A stretch of DNA of 64,000 bases from Bryobacterales bacterium (GTDB lineage: Bacteria; Acidobacteriota; Terriglobia; Bryobacterales; Bryobacteraceae). Each line of letters begins with the position of its first letter. The stretch's first letter is position 1. The stretch covers positions 1 through 64,000 of the forward strand of contig JADZAF010000326.1 of the NCBI GenBank assembly GCA_020852755.1, read 5' to 3'. A program made the position numbers and the translations under genes. Under the pieces are notes generated by a model. The model worked only from the letters and a program-made list of their open reading frames with translations, was not told the DNA's origin and ran no database searches. This document shows, piece by piece, positions 8,759-18,172 of this stretch.

Positions 8759-10711
8759 ATGGCTGGGTTCCTGGTGGAATTGGCGATCAAGAGCACTCTG
8801 GTGCTGGCGGCGGCGTGGCTGGCGGCGGCTATGCTGCGCAGGCAGTCCGCCGCGGTCCGCCACCTGGTGTGGACGGCCGCATTCGCGGCGCTGCTGGCCA
8901 TGCCTTTCCTTTCCGCGTCGCTGCCCGCCCTGCGGTTCACGGTATCCGAAAGCCTGCTGCCGGCGGACCGGCTGGTCGTCACCAATGCGCCCACGTCGCC
9001 GGATATCCCGGCAGCCGCGGCCGCGCGCTCACAAACCGGCGCGCCGCTTCCCGGGAGACGCGCGCCCCGGGGGCCGGACTGGCCGTTGATTCTGATGCTC
9101 GGCTGGGCGGCCGGCACGGCGGCGGGCCTGGCCCGGATGGCTTTGGCCTGGCTGGCGGTCCGGCGCATCCGCCGTTCGGCGCGGGCGTTTCCTTCCGGCG
9201 ACCTGCCGTACTGCGCGCGAATCCTGGAAATCGGCCACGGCGTCGAGGTGCTGGAGACTCGCGACGGGTTGATGCCGATGACTTTCGGCCTGTTTCGGCC
9301 GGCTGTTCTGATGCCGGCCGGCGCAAACGAATGGAGCGGCGAGCGGCGCCGCTACGTGCTGCTGCATGAACTGGCGCACGTGCGGCGCGGCGATGCCGCC
9401 ACCCACCTCATGGCGCGTTTGGTGCTGTGCCTGCACTGGTGGAACCCGCTGGCCTGGAAAGCGTGGGGCGAGTTCCTCAAGGAACGCGAGCGCTCCGCCG
9501 ACGACCTGGTGCTGAGTGCCGGCGCACCCGCTCCGGAGTATGCCGGCCAGCTTCTGGAGATCGCCCGTTCGATGCAGGCCCCCCTGGCGGCCGGGTGGGC
9601 GGCACTCGCGATGGCGCGGCCGTCGCAACTGGAAGGCCGGCTGCTCGCCATCCTGGATCGCAAATGCAACCGTAAGCCTCCGCGGCGGAGGTTTGCGGCG
9701 GCCGTACTGCTGCTGGCTGCCGGGATCGCCGTCCCGCTCGCGGCTCTCCAGGCACAGCGCGGAACGCTGGCGGAGGTCCCAGCCGATGCGGATGCTCTCA
9801 TCCGCGCGGCCGGGGCGCAGCGGAATCCGGCCATGCTCGAGGCCGCCGCCGAGGCTGCCACGGCTTCCCGCGAGTACGACCTGGCGAGGAAACTGCTGGA
9901 ATCCGCTCTTTCCATCCGAGCCGGAATCTACGGCCGGCAGAGCCCGGAATATGGCGTGGGGCTGTCGAAACTCGGCGAGATGGAACGTAACCGCGGCAGG
10001 TTCCAGGAAGCGCAGGCCCGGTACGTGGAGGCCCTGCCCCTGTTGAGCGGCCGGCCGGAATCCGCGCCCGCTTTGATCTACATGGGGATAGCTGCCCTCG
10101 GTAAGAAGGACACCGATCAGGCGGTCGACTATTTCCAGAGAGCGCAAGCGGCGGATGCCGCCCACGCCGGGCCCGCCCTGATGTGGCTGGCCGTGGCCCG
10201 GGAGCGCCAGCAACTCGCGCAGGAAGCGGATTTCCTCTACCAGCAGGCCTTGAGCGCTCAGGATGCGGGTTCGGAAGGAGCGGCTGTCACCCTGGAGCTT
10301 TATTCCCGCTTCCTCCGGGCGCAGGGCCGCGAGGAGGAAGCGAACGACACGCGCTACCGGGCCGCGGCCATACGCGGCCACCACAGCCGTCAGGCGCAGC
10401 CGGCGCCGAAGCCCGCCGCGTCCGTCCACCGGGTCGGGGGCGGCGTGACGGCGCCCGTGCTGGTTTCCAAGCTGGAGCCGGAGTACACGGAGGAGGCGCG
10501 TATCGCCCGGTACGAAGGGACGGCCGTGCTCTACGCCGAGATCGGGTTGGATGGCGCGCCTCGCAACCTGAGGATCATGCGGGGCGTGGGCCTGGGACTG
10601 AACGGGAAGGCTATTGAAGCGGTCTCCCAGTGGCGCTTCAAGCCCGGCATGAAGGACGGCAACCCCGTGGTGGTGGCCGCCACCATCGAGATCAACTGGC
10701 GCTTGCTGTGA
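8759..10711 (+). CDS. BlaR1/MecR1-like M56 membrane peptidase with TPR and TonB C-terminal domains
   Basis: A 650-residue protein. The N-terminal half has several transmembrane helices (about 5-25, 37-57, 108-130 and one near 315-330). Its cytoplasmic M56 zinc protease has the motif HELAH at residues 203-207 and the downstream HWWNPLAW...ERSADD block containing the third metal ligand. After the last helix, the extracytoplasmic part contains TPR-like repeats (about 370-540), not a penicillin-binding sensor domain, and ends in a TonB C-terminal domain (LEPEYTEEARIARYEG to the end). It is thus a signal-transducing protease paired with the BlaI-like repressor, but probably not a beta-lactam sensor. 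The TonB-like end suggests a contact with an outer-membrane or envelope partner; this is inference. Confidence 0.88.
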   Translation: MAGFLVELAIKSTLVLAAAWLAAAMLRRQSAAVRHLVWTAAFAALLAMPFLSASLPALRFTVSESLLPADRLVVTNAPTSPDIPAAAAARSQTGAPLPGRRAPRGPDWPLILMLGWAAGTAAGLARMALAWLAVRRIRRSARAFPSGDLPYCARILEIGHGVEVLETRDGLMPMTFGLFRPAVLMPAGANEWSGERRRYVLLHELAHVRRGDAATHLMARLVLCLHWWNPLAWKAWGEFLKERERSADDLVLSAGAPAPEYAGQLLEIARSMQAPLAAGWAALAMARPSQLEGRLLAILDRKCNRKPPRRRFAAAVLLLAAGIAVPLAALQAQRGTLAEVPADADALIRAAGAQRNPAMLEAAAEAATASREYDLARKLLESALSIRAGIYGRQSPEYGVGLSKLGEMERNRGRFQEAQARYVEALPLLSGRPESAPALIYMGIAALGKKDTDQAVDYFQRAQAADAAHAGPALMWLAVARERQQLAQEADFLYQQALSAQDAGSEGAAVTLELYSRFLRAQGREEEANDTRYRAAAIRGHHSRQAQPAPKPAASVHRVGGGVTAPVLVSKLEPEYTEEARIARYEGTAVLYAEIGLDGAPRNLRIMRGVGLGLNGKAIEAVSQWRFKPGMKDGNPVVVAATIEINWRLL

Positions 10712-10724
10712 CCCGGCCGGGCGG

Positions 10725-13700
10725 CTACCGCTCGCGGCTCAGCTTGCGGAAATACTCCGCCACGGAATCCGCGTATCCGGGGGGCGCCGGTTCCTGGACT
10801 CCCGCCCGCGCCGCCCCGCCCTGGTTGTCGTCGAGTTTGCGCCGCAACTGCAAGGCGAGTTGTTCCAACCCCGGAAGCACGTTGGTGCGGATCCGTTCCA
10901 GCAGCTGCGGGTTGCCCGGAAACTGCCTGGGGTCGATCCGCTGCATTTCGCGTAGGAGTTGCTGCAGGTCACCCATCACTTCGGGATTCTCCGAAAGACT
11001 TTCCCGCAGCCGGCCCAGGTCGCGCAATGCCTCACGATAGGCCTGTTCGGCCGGCATGGCGCCCTCGAACGGCCCCGGCGCCGGCTGCCAGTCGCCGCGA
11101 TTGATGGCCGGAAATCCTCCGCCGGGCTGGCCGCCGCCCTGCTGACGCTGATTTCCCCAGCCTTCGCGGCCGCCCGGCGTCCCCTGGCCCTGGCCGCCTG
11201 GCTGGCCGGAGGCGCTCGGTTGGCCGCCTTGACCCTGTCCCTGTCCCTGGCCCTGCTGCTGTCCTTGACCCTGCTGCTGTCCCTGCCCCTGCTGCCCCTG
11301 CTGTTGTCCCTGCCCCTGCTGCTGGCCCTGTCCCTGTTGCTGCCCGCGCTGGCCCTGGCCCTGCCGGCCGCGCTGCGCCATGCGTTCCAACTGCCGCCGC
11401 ATCTGCTCCACGCGATTCAGCGCCTGTTCCAGACCCTGCTGGCTGCCCTGGCCGCGGTCCAGCGCGTTCTGGGCGTCGCGCAGGCCATCGCGTAACTGGT
11501 TCAGAGCCTGAGTGACGGGCGCCGAGCGCATGACGGCGTACTGGCCGAGGCCGCGGCGGATGGCTTCCGCGTTCCAGCGCATACGCGATACGGGTTCCTC
11601 CTGCTGCAGGTTACCCAGTGCACGGCGTGCTTTGCCGCCGGCCGCGCTCTGGCTGCCCGCCATCTCCCGCACGGCCTGCTGCAGTTCCTTCTCCAACTGC
11701 GCCAGTTCCTGCGCCAGGCGCTGTTGCTCGTCGGCCAAGGCCTCGGCTTCGCGTCGCCCCGGGCGCGGCTCTGATGGCTTGCGTTCCAGTGGATTGCCGT
11801 ACTGGCGGCGGAGGCGATCGGAGAGATCCTGCTGCCGCGCGGCCAGTTGTTCCGCCTGTCCGGCCAGCGATTCGAGCTGGTTGCTGGCTTGCTCCTTGCG
11901 GATTCCGGAAAGCAGGTCGCGAGCCCGCTCGAGGCGCTCGGCTGCGCGGCGCGCATCGGTCTGGTTTCCGGAACCGGAGCGCTGCATGTCGCGCGTGGCC
12001 TGGGACAGCTGCTCCAGCGCCCGTTCCAGCTGCTGGGATCCGCCCGGCTGGGGCTGGCCGGAGCCGCCCCGCGCCAGGCGCTCCACGCGGCGCTGCAACT
12101 GCTCGGCTTCCCGGCGCAGCATCTCCTGCTGCCAGCGCTGCTGCAGGGACTGCTGGCTGCCGCGCTGCTCGGCCAGTTCCTGCTGGCGGCGGGCCAACTG
12201 CTCGAGTTTCTGCAGGGCCTCGTCGATCTCGCGCTGCCGCTGGTTGCCGGAGGCATTTTGCTGGCCGCTCTCGTACTGGTTCTTCTCGGTGTCCAACTCG
12301 AGATCGAAGAGACTTTCCAGGTCGCGGCCCATGTTGCGCCCGCCTCCGCCCCCTCCCCCGCGGTTGCCAAAGGCCACCTGGATCTGGCGGAAGGTGGACT
12401 CGGCGCGCAGCAGGTGCTGCAGGGCCTTCTGTTCCGGCGGCAGGGCGTCCTGCCAGCGGCCGCCTTTCAACCGCTCCGAGGCGGGACCCATGGCCTCGAC
12501 GGCCTGTTCCATGTCTCGCACGAAGGAGTTGAAGCTCTCGCCGGCGCCCGCCAGTTGACGGCTGCGCATGCGCTGCGCCAGTGAGCGCGCCTGGGCCTGC
12601 AGCTTGGCCTGCATGTCGGAGAGGAACTGCGCGTTTTCCGACGCCTCCTGCCGGCTGCGTCCGGTGGTGCGGAGTTCATTCCAGGTGGCCGCGATAATCT
12701 CCTTCTGGCGCTGGGAGATCTGCCGCTGGTCGTCGCCTTCCTCGCCGCCTCCCCCGCCGCCCGCCACCTGGCTCTGGGTGTACTCGCGCTCGAAAGGCTG
12801 GGCCTCAATGAAAAAGATATCGGTCCTGCCGCTGGACCGCGCGTCCCGGGCGGCGGCATACAGGCTGATCACGTCGCCCGGAACCAGCTTGAAGTCCTCG
12901 AGGTACAGCAGGGTGGAGCCGCCGCCCTCCTTGCGTCCCTTGCCCGGCAGCGCGACAGTCTTCTCCGGACCGCCGTTGACCGAGTAGCGCAGTTCCACGG
13001 CGTGCAAAGCGAAATCGTCCTGCGCTTCCACCGCGACGGTGACTTCCTCGATGGGGCTGACCTTGGCGTCGCGGCCCGGCCGGGTGATACGAACCGAGGG
13101 AGCGGCGTCGGGGCGGGCTTCAATGAAGTAGTCCTCGGTCAGCCGCACCGTCTCTCCCTGTTCCACCGCCGCGACGTAATACAAGCCGTCCTTGCTGATC
13201 GGCACCCGGGCCGTGCCGGACTCGAGCGGGATGCGGCTGCCGTCGTCCAACTGCAGTGCGCCCTGGACCAGAGGCCGGTCGGTTTCGATGAACACTTCCG
13301 CCACGGTGCCCTGGACGGCGCGCAGATCGCCGCCCGGATCCTCCACCTGGTCGACCATTCCGGTCCAGGCCGGGTAGTGATAGGTAACCCGCAGCCGCTT
13401 CACCCCGGGCAACTGCACGACGTTGAGCTTGTAGGTTTCCGAACGGACGCCGGCCGCCTCCACGTAGTATTCGAGCGACTCCGGGAGTCCGGTCAGCAGG
13501 AACTCGTAACCGTTGCCCCCCGGCTGCGGGTGCATGGAGGCTTCTTCCCACTTGCTCGCGCTCGCGTATTTGGCCAGCAGGCGCACGCGGGGCGCGTCGA
13601 ACCCCATCAGCCGCGCGGTCACGGCCTGGTCGGTATTCTTGCGGACGGTGCGGTTGCCGGGCGAGACCGCGATGCTGTAGAAGGGCTTCGGTCCGCCCTT

Positions 13701-14231
13701 GGGCGTTCCAGCCCAGAGCAGGGAAGCGCCGTAGCCCAGGAATCCGGGCGCCGAGGTGATCATCCAGACCAGCGCCCCGAAAGCGCCCGCGGCCAGAGAT
13801 GAGAACGCCACCAGCCGCCCCTTGCCCGCCACCCCTTCGGGCTCCGACCGCCGGGCCACTTCCAGCGTGTCCGCCGCGAGCAGCTCCAGGAAGGGGCCCT
13901 TCTCCGCCGATTTCTCGGCGAAGGTGAGCAGGCGCTCCTCGAACTCCGGGAAGCGTTTCTCGGCGGTGTGCGCCGCCCGGCGCCGGTTCAGCCGCAACAG
14001 GGGGACCAGCAGGCCGGCGCCGGCCGCGGCCGCGACGGACAGATACAGCGCCAGCCGGGATCCGGTCACGCTGGCGCTGGAAAACGCGAAGTTATTGGCC
14101 AGCAGCACCAGCAGGAGCGTGGCCGCCGCGGCCGCGCCCGCCGCCGCCGCAAGGCCGCGAGCGAGCGCCAGCAGTCGCAGCCGCCGCTCCACCCGCCGCA
14201 GGTACGAGCCCAACAGTTCCAATGGGTTCAT
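10725..14231 (-). CDS. DUF4175-like membrane protein with coiled coil and Gln/Gly-rich tail
   Basis: A 1168-residue protein and the last gene of the MoxR operon. Two transmembrane segments lie at about residues 20-45 and 50-72, followed by beta-rich extracytoplasmic domains. A long Gln/Arg/Glu-rich coiled-coil region (about 515-930) comes next, then a low-complexity Gly-Gln tract and a short conserved C-terminal helical part. This arrangement matches DUF4175 proteins found beside MoxR/DUF58/VWA genes. The start is the ATG at 14231, which overlaps the stop of the preceding gene as ATGA; the longer reading is rejected. The molecular role is unknown. Given its neighbours it is likely an envelope-spanning partner or effector of the MoxR machine. 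Confidence 0.8.
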   Translation of the reverse strand: MNPLELLGSYLRRVERRLRLLALARGLAAAAGAAAAATLLLVLLANNFAFSSASVTGSRLALYLSVAAAAGAGLLVPLLRLNRRRAAHTAEKRFPEFEERLLTFAEKSAEKGPFLELLAADTLEVARRSEPEGVAGKGRLVAFSSLAAGAFGALVWMITSAPGFLGYGASLLWAGTPKGGPKPFYSIAVSPGNRTVRKNTDQAVTARLMGFDAPRVRLLAKYASASKWEEASMHPQPGGNGYEFLLTGLPESLEYYVEAAGVRSETYKLNVVQLPGVKRLRVTYHYPAWTGMVDQVEDPGGDLRAVQGTVAEVFIETDRPLVQGALQLDDGSRIPLESGTARVPISKDGLYYVAAVEQGETVRLTEDYFIEARPDAAPSVRITRPGRDAKVSPIEEVTVAVEAQDDFALHAVELRYSVNGGPEKTVALPGKGRKEGGGSTLLYLEDFKLVPGDVISLYAAARDARSSGRTDIFFIEAQPFEREYTQSQVAGGGGGGEEGDDQRQISQRQKEIIAATWNELRTTGRSRQEASENAQFLSDMQAKLQAQARSLAQRMRSRQLAGAGESFNSFVRDMEQAVEAMGPASERLKGGRWQDALPPEQKALQHLLRAESTFRQIQVAFGNRGGGGGGGRNMGRDLESLFDLELDTEKNQYESGQQNASGNQRQREIDEALQKLEQLARRQQELAEQRGSQQSLQQRWQQEMLRREAEQLQRRVERLARGGSGQPQPGGSQQLERALEQLSQATRDMQRSGSGNQTDARRAAERLERARDLLSGIRKEQASNQLESLAGQAEQLAARQQDLSDRLRRQYGNPLERKPSEPRPGRREAEALADEQQRLAQELAQLEKELQQAVREMAGSQSAAGGKARRALGNLQQEEPVSRMRWNAEAIRRGLGQYAVMRSAPVTQALNQLRDGLRDAQNALDRGQGSQQGLEQALNRVEQMRRQLERMAQRGRQGQGQRGQQQGQGQQQGQGQQQGQQGQGQQQGQGQQQGQGQGQGQGGQPSASGQPGGQGQGTPGGREGWGNQRQQGGGQPGGGFPAINRGDWQPAPGPFEGAMPAEQAYREALRDLGRLRESLSENPEVMGDLQQLLREMQRIDPRQFPGNPQLLERIRTNVLPGLEQLALQLRRKLDDNQGGAARAGVQEPAPPGYADSVAEYFRKLSRER
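11210..11350 (-). repeat. Gly-Gln low-complexity tract inside the DUF4175 gene
   Basis: On the minus strand this stretch is an irregular array of CAGGGN and CAGCAG units, coding for repeated GQGQQQ-type residues. It is in frame and lies between the coiled coil and the C-terminal helices. It is likely to vary in length between strains and to be difficult to assemble. Confidence 0.85.
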
Positions 14232-16186
14232 GCATCCCTCGCTTCGGACAAATGCCGGTTCCCGATCACTGATTCGGCCGCCGCCACCACTGCTCCGAGC
14301 GCCAGCACGTACCACCATAGCGTGACCGGCTTGCGCTCCGTTTCTCCTTCTGCGGCGGCTGCCGCCTGGCCTTCTCCGGTCTTGCGCCAGAGATCCAGGG
14401 CCTCCCGGGGCGCCAGGTCCAGGTCCGACTCGCGCCGGTCAGGGTTCACCGCCACGAGTTCATGGCGCCCGCTGGGGCGGCGCACGTCGTAGAAGCCGGC
14501 GCTGGCCAGCAGCAGGTTCTTCGCCCGGGTGGATTCCTCCAGCGACAGGGCGCGCTTGCCGCCCGGCTCCAGCACCTCCACCGCCGCCCCGGGCCCTCCC
14601 GCCCGCAGCTCCAGATAGGCGCCCACCCGGAAATGCTGCTGGTCATGCTCCATTCCCGAGAGGTATTGGGCAGTCTGCTGGACGAACGGGACGAAGGCCG
14701 TGTGCAGCGGAAAGTCGTTCGAGATGTTGTCGAAGGTGGAGGCGAATACCAGGACCCGCCCCTCTCCCATACGCTTGTCGAGCAGCAGGGGGGTCTCGTC
14801 GGAAAGGCGGGCGGCCACCTGGGCCTTGCCCGGATTCACCTTCACCGCCCGGTAGAACCGGATGCCGTCCCAGCGAACCGCGCCGGACATGGAAGGGTGT
14901 GCCGGGTTCATCCAACTGACGGTTTCCGGCGCTTCGGCGGTGTAGCGCGTCTCGCCGATGGGTTCGTCGAAGACGGGTACCCGCTTTGCCGGCGCGGCGC
15001 CGGGTCCCAGGGCCACCAGCAGGGAGCCTCCGGAATGCACGTACTTGCCCAGCGCCTCCTCAAACGCCGCGTTCAGGCGGCCCACGTCGGAGAGCACCAC
15101 GAAGGCGTACTTTTCCGGCGAGACGCCGGCCGCCGCCCCGGCGGGAATCGCGTCCACCGAAAAGGCCGCATCCGCGGCGGCCTCGAGCGCGGTGCGGAAA
15201 TACAGAGCGCCGCGCGCGTCGCGGTCGTCGTGCACCACCAGCGCGCGCCGGGGTTCGGACCGCTCCACGGAGAAATAATAGCGGTCGTCATCCGGGAAGG
15301 CGTCGCCGGAATCGGTGCGGATCTCGCAGCGGCTCAAGCCGTGAGAGGCTTCCAGAGAGAGAAACTCGACCGTGGCCCGCCCTCCGGCCGGCACCTCGAC
15401 CGTCTTGGACGCCTGTTCCTTGCCCTCCAGCAGCAGCGATACGCGGCGGGTGGCCGGGTCCGTCCCGTAGCCGGCCACCGTGGCTTGAATGCGCACCTTG
15501 CGGGGATCGACGAAACGGCGGGGCGCGTTCACGTTCTCCACCGCGAAGTTCGGCAACCGGCGGTCGGCTACCGCGTGCACGGTGAGCGTGCTGCCTTCCG
15601 GCAGGCGCAGGTCGGCGAAGTTGGAGGGCAGGGAAGTGCGCTGCATGTCCGAGAACAGATGAACCTCCACCGGCATGCGCGCCGACTGCGCCACCGAGCG
15701 CACCGCCCGCGCGAGCTCGGCGTAGGAACTCTGGGCATCGGTCGGCTGGATGGCCTGCACGGCATCCACCATCTGGACCTGGGAGGCGAAAGCCAGCACC
15801 TGCACGCGATTCTGCGGCGCCACACGGGCGGCCGCGGCCAGCGCCATGCGCTTGGCGCGCTCCAGCCGGTCGCCCTGGCGCATGCTGAAAGAATTGTCCA
15901 CCGCCAGCAGAGTGAGTTTTCGCCCGCCCGCGGCGGGCGCCCTGGCGGACTCGAAGTAGGGGTTGGCGAAGGCCAGCGCCAGCAGCGCCAGCAGGGCGGT
16001 GCGCAGCGCATAAAGCAGCAGGTAGTGCAGGCGGCGGTGCTTGATGGAGCTCTGGGTACGCCGCTCGAAGAACATCAGCGAGCTGAAGGGCAGCGGGTTG
16101 CTGCGATGGCGGCGCAGCAGGTGCAGCCACAACGGCAAGCTCAAGGCGGCCAGCCCGGCCAGAAACCATGGACTCAGAAAACCCAC
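14228..16186 (-). CDS. BatA-like membrane protein with VWA domain
   Basis: A 652-residue protein. The N-terminus has the double transmembrane BatA domain (helices at about 3-22 and 54-76), including the signature block LPFSSLMFFERR. A von Willebrand A domain follows, with MIDAS motif DNSFSM at residues 97-102. The middle contains a second Rossmann-like segment related to GATase/DUF1355 folds, and a C-terminal helix near 620-640 returns to the membrane. Translation starts at a GTG that overlaps the stop of the DUF58 gene (TAGTG), and it ends overlapping the DUF4175 start (ATGA). The protein is therefore firmly embedded in the operon. VWA proteins of this type are client-binding adaptors of MoxR ATPases. 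Confidence 0.85.
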   Translation of the reverse strand: MGFLSPWFLAGLAALSLPLWLHLLRRHRSNPLPFSSLMFFERRTQSSIKHRRLHYLLLYALRTALLALLALAFANPYFESARAPAAGGRKLTLLAVDNSFSMRQGDRLERAKRMALAAAARVAPQNRVQVLAFASQVQMVDAVQAIQPTDAQSSYAELARAVRSVAQSARMPVEVHLFSDMQRTSLPSNFADLRLPEGSTLTVHAVADRRLPNFAVENVNAPRRFVDPRKVRIQATVAGYGTDPATRRVSLLLEGKEQASKTVEVPAGGRATVEFLSLEASHGLSRCEIRTDSGDAFPDDDRYYFSVERSEPRRALVVHDDRDARGALYFRTALEAAADAAFSVDAIPAGAAAGVSPEKYAFVVLSDVGRLNAAFEEALGKYVHSGGSLLVALGPGAAPAKRVPVFDEPIGETRYTAEAPETVSWMNPAHPSMSGAVRWDGIRFYRAVKVNPGKAQVAARLSDETPLLLDKRMGEGRVLVFASTFDNISNDFPLHTAFVPFVQQTAQYLSGMEHDQQHFRVGAYLELRAGGPGAAVEVLEPGGKRALSLEESTRAKNLLLASAGFYDVRRPSGRHELVAVNPDRRESDLDLAPREALDLWRKTGEGQAAAAAEGETERKPVTLWWYVLALGAVVAAAESVIGNRHLSEARDA

Positions 16187-17073
16187 TACATTCTCCCCTG
16201 CCGCACCGACAGATACTCGCGCAACCCCTCATCCAGGGGCCGCCCGGTATTCATCAGGAAATAGTCCATCCCGGCGCCTTTCGCCTTCGCGCCGAGCGCC
16301 TCGATGTGGGCGTCGATCTTCTCACGGTATTCACCGCGCGCGTAATCCGGCGAAACCTCCAGGCTGTCTCTGGATTCCATGTCCACCAGGAGCACCGGCT
16401 GCCGGAACGCCGGCGCGATCTCCTGCGGGTCCAGGATGTGGAAGAGGATGATATCGTTGCCGCGAAATTTCAGCGGCTCGAGGACCGGAATGATCCTGCC
16501 GGGATCTTCGTAGAAATCCGAAATCACCACGACCAGCCCGTGCCTGCGAAGAAACTGCTGCAGGTGATGGAACGGCAGGGTGAAATCGGTCCGTGTTCCG
16601 GCTTCGGCGTTCTCGATAGCGTGCAGGAGCCGGAATAACTGGCCGTGGCGGGCGGACGGCGCCAGATAGTTCTTCACCTGCTCGTCGAAGACCACCAGGC
16701 CGGCCAGGTCGCGCTGCTCATTCGCCAGATAGCACAGCGACGCCGCCAGGTAGCGGGCGTAGTCCAGCTTGCCGACCGCGTGCGAACCGTACGCCATGGA
16801 GGCGCTCGCGTCCAGCAGGATCATGAGCTGGGTGTTGGTTTCGCCATGGTAGCGCTTGAGATAGCAGCGCTCGGTGCGGGCGAAGACGTTCCAGTCCACG
16901 TGCCGCAGGTCGTCGCCGGGAGTGTAGGCGCGATACTCGGCGAACTCCTGGCTGAAGCCGAAGTCCGGGGAACGGTGCAGCCCGGCGATGAAGCCCTGCA
17001 CGACGGTCTTGGCCACCAGGTCCAGGCCGGAGATGCTGGCGAGCACGGCAGGGTCCAGGAAACGCTGGCTCAT
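16186..17073 (-). CDS. DUF58 (VWA-like) protein
   Basis: A 295-residue DUF58 family protein. The family signature is seen as EYRAYTPGDDLRHVDWNVFARTE (residues 46-68, with YTPGDD at 50-55 and Asp60-Trp61), followed by a VWA-like MIDAS segment LLDASASM at 86-93. No signal peptide or transmembrane helix is apparent, so it is cytoplasmic. DUF58 genes are almost always next to moxR and are thought to act as its substrate adaptors. Here moxR lies 58 nt upstream, and the BatA-like gene is translationally coupled downstream. Confidence 0.9.
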   Translation of the reverse strand: MSQRFLDPAVLASISGLDLVAKTVVQGFIAGLHRSPDFGFSQEFAEYRAYTPGDDLRHVDWNVFARTERCYLKRYHGETNTQLMILLDASASMAYGSHAVGKLDYARYLAASLCYLANEQRDLAGLVVFDEQVKNYLAPSARHGQLFRLLHAIENAEAGTRTDFTLPFHHLQQFLRRHGLVVVISDFYEDPGRIIPVLEPLKFRGNDIILFHILDPQEIAPAFRQPVLLVDMESRDSLEVSPDYARGEYREKIDAHIEALGAKAKGAGMDYFLMNTGRPLDEGLREYLSVRQGRM

Positions 17074-17131
17074 GTCAGTTCATCACCGTTCTGAGTTCCC
17101 CAATCACCGGGTCATCGGCCATTTCTCCGAA

Positions 17132-18160
17132 TCACTCTCCCCGCGGAGCCGGCTTTGCCTCCAGCAGGCGCCTCAGAATGTCGTCCTGCTTCAGGCGGTC
17201 GCTCTCGGCGTGGAAGTTCAGCAGGATCCGGTGCCGCAGCACGGGAATGTACAGCGCCCGCACGTCCTCGTAGGAAACGTGATAGCGGCCGCGCATCAGG
17301 GCGCGCGCCTTGGCGGCCAGCACCAGGAACTGTGCGGCGCGCACGCTGGCCCCGTAGTTCACGTACTTCTTCACGAAATCCGGCGCGCTCTCGTCGCTGG
17401 AACGCGAGGCGCGCACTAGCTCGATCACGTGGCGTCCCACCGACTCGCCGATGGGGACCATGCGCACCAATTGCTGGAAGTCCAGGATCTCGGTGGCATT
17501 GGTCACGGGCTCGGCCTGCGCCACGTGCGTGGTCGTGGTCAGGTCCACCACCTGCAACTCTTCCTCCGGAGACAGGTAGCCCAGCACCGTGTTGAACAGG
17601 AAACGGTCCAGCTGCGCCTCGGGCAGCGGATAGGTGCCCTCCAACTCGATCGGGTTCTGGGTGGCCAGCACGAAGAAGGGCTGCGGCAGCCGGTAGTTGT
17701 TGCCGCGCACCGTGCAGGCCAGTTCCTGCATGGCCTCCAGGAGCGCCGACTGCGTCTTGGGAGGCGTGCGGTTGATCTCGTCGGCCAGCAGCACGTTCGC
17801 GAAAATCGGCCCTTTGACGAAGGTCCAGGTGCGGTGCCCGGTCTTGGTGTCTTCCTCTATGATGTCGGTGCCGGTGATGTCGGACGGCATCAGGTCCGGC
17901 GTGAACTGGATGCGTTTGAACACCAGCCCGAGAGTCTGGGCCATGGTGCGCACCAGCAGGGTCTTGGCGGTGCCGGGCAGCCCGGTGATCAGGCAGTGGC
18001 CGCCCACAAACAGGGCGATCATTACCTGTTCCAGCACCTCCTCCTGGCCGACGATCACGCGCCGCACCTGGCGCACGATCTCCTGCTCAACCTCGCGGAA
18101 CCTCGCGATCCGGCTCCTGAGTTCGTCGGGTTCCACCTGCGCGGCGGCTAATAGCGACAT
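17132..18160 (-). CDS. MoxR-family AAA+ ATPase
   Basis: A 342-residue AAA+ ATPase. Walker A is GLPGTAKT (residues 60-67), and Walker B with the sensor region is VLLADEINRTPPKTQSALLEAM. The segment LATQNPIELEGTYPLPEAQLDRFL is characteristic of the MoxR subfamily. A Shine-Dalgarno AAAGGA precedes the ATG, 12 nt after the peptidase-MA gene. MoxR proteins form hexamers that remodel or activate client proteins through VWA-domain adaptors. Three VWA-type genes are in this operon (DUF58, BatA-like and the GATase-linked one), which supports that role. The client is not known. Confidence 0.95.
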   Translation of the reverse strand: MSLLAAAQVEPDELRSRIARFREVEQEIVRQVRRVIVGQEEVLEQVMIALFVGGHCLITGLPGTAKTLLVRTMAQTLGLVFKRIQFTPDLMPSDITGTDIIEEDTKTGHRTWTFVKGPIFANVLLADEINRTPPKTQSALLEAMQELACTVRGNNYRLPQPFFVLATQNPIELEGTYPLPEAQLDRFLFNTVLGYLSPEEELQVVDLTTTTHVAQAEPVTNATEILDFQQLVRMVPIGESVGRHVIELVRASRSSDESAPDFVKKYVNYGASVRAAQFLVLAAKARALMRGRYHVSYEDVRALYIPVLRHRILLNFHAESDRLKQDDILRRLLEAKPAPRGE

Positions 18161-18172
18161 TGACGGTTTCCT

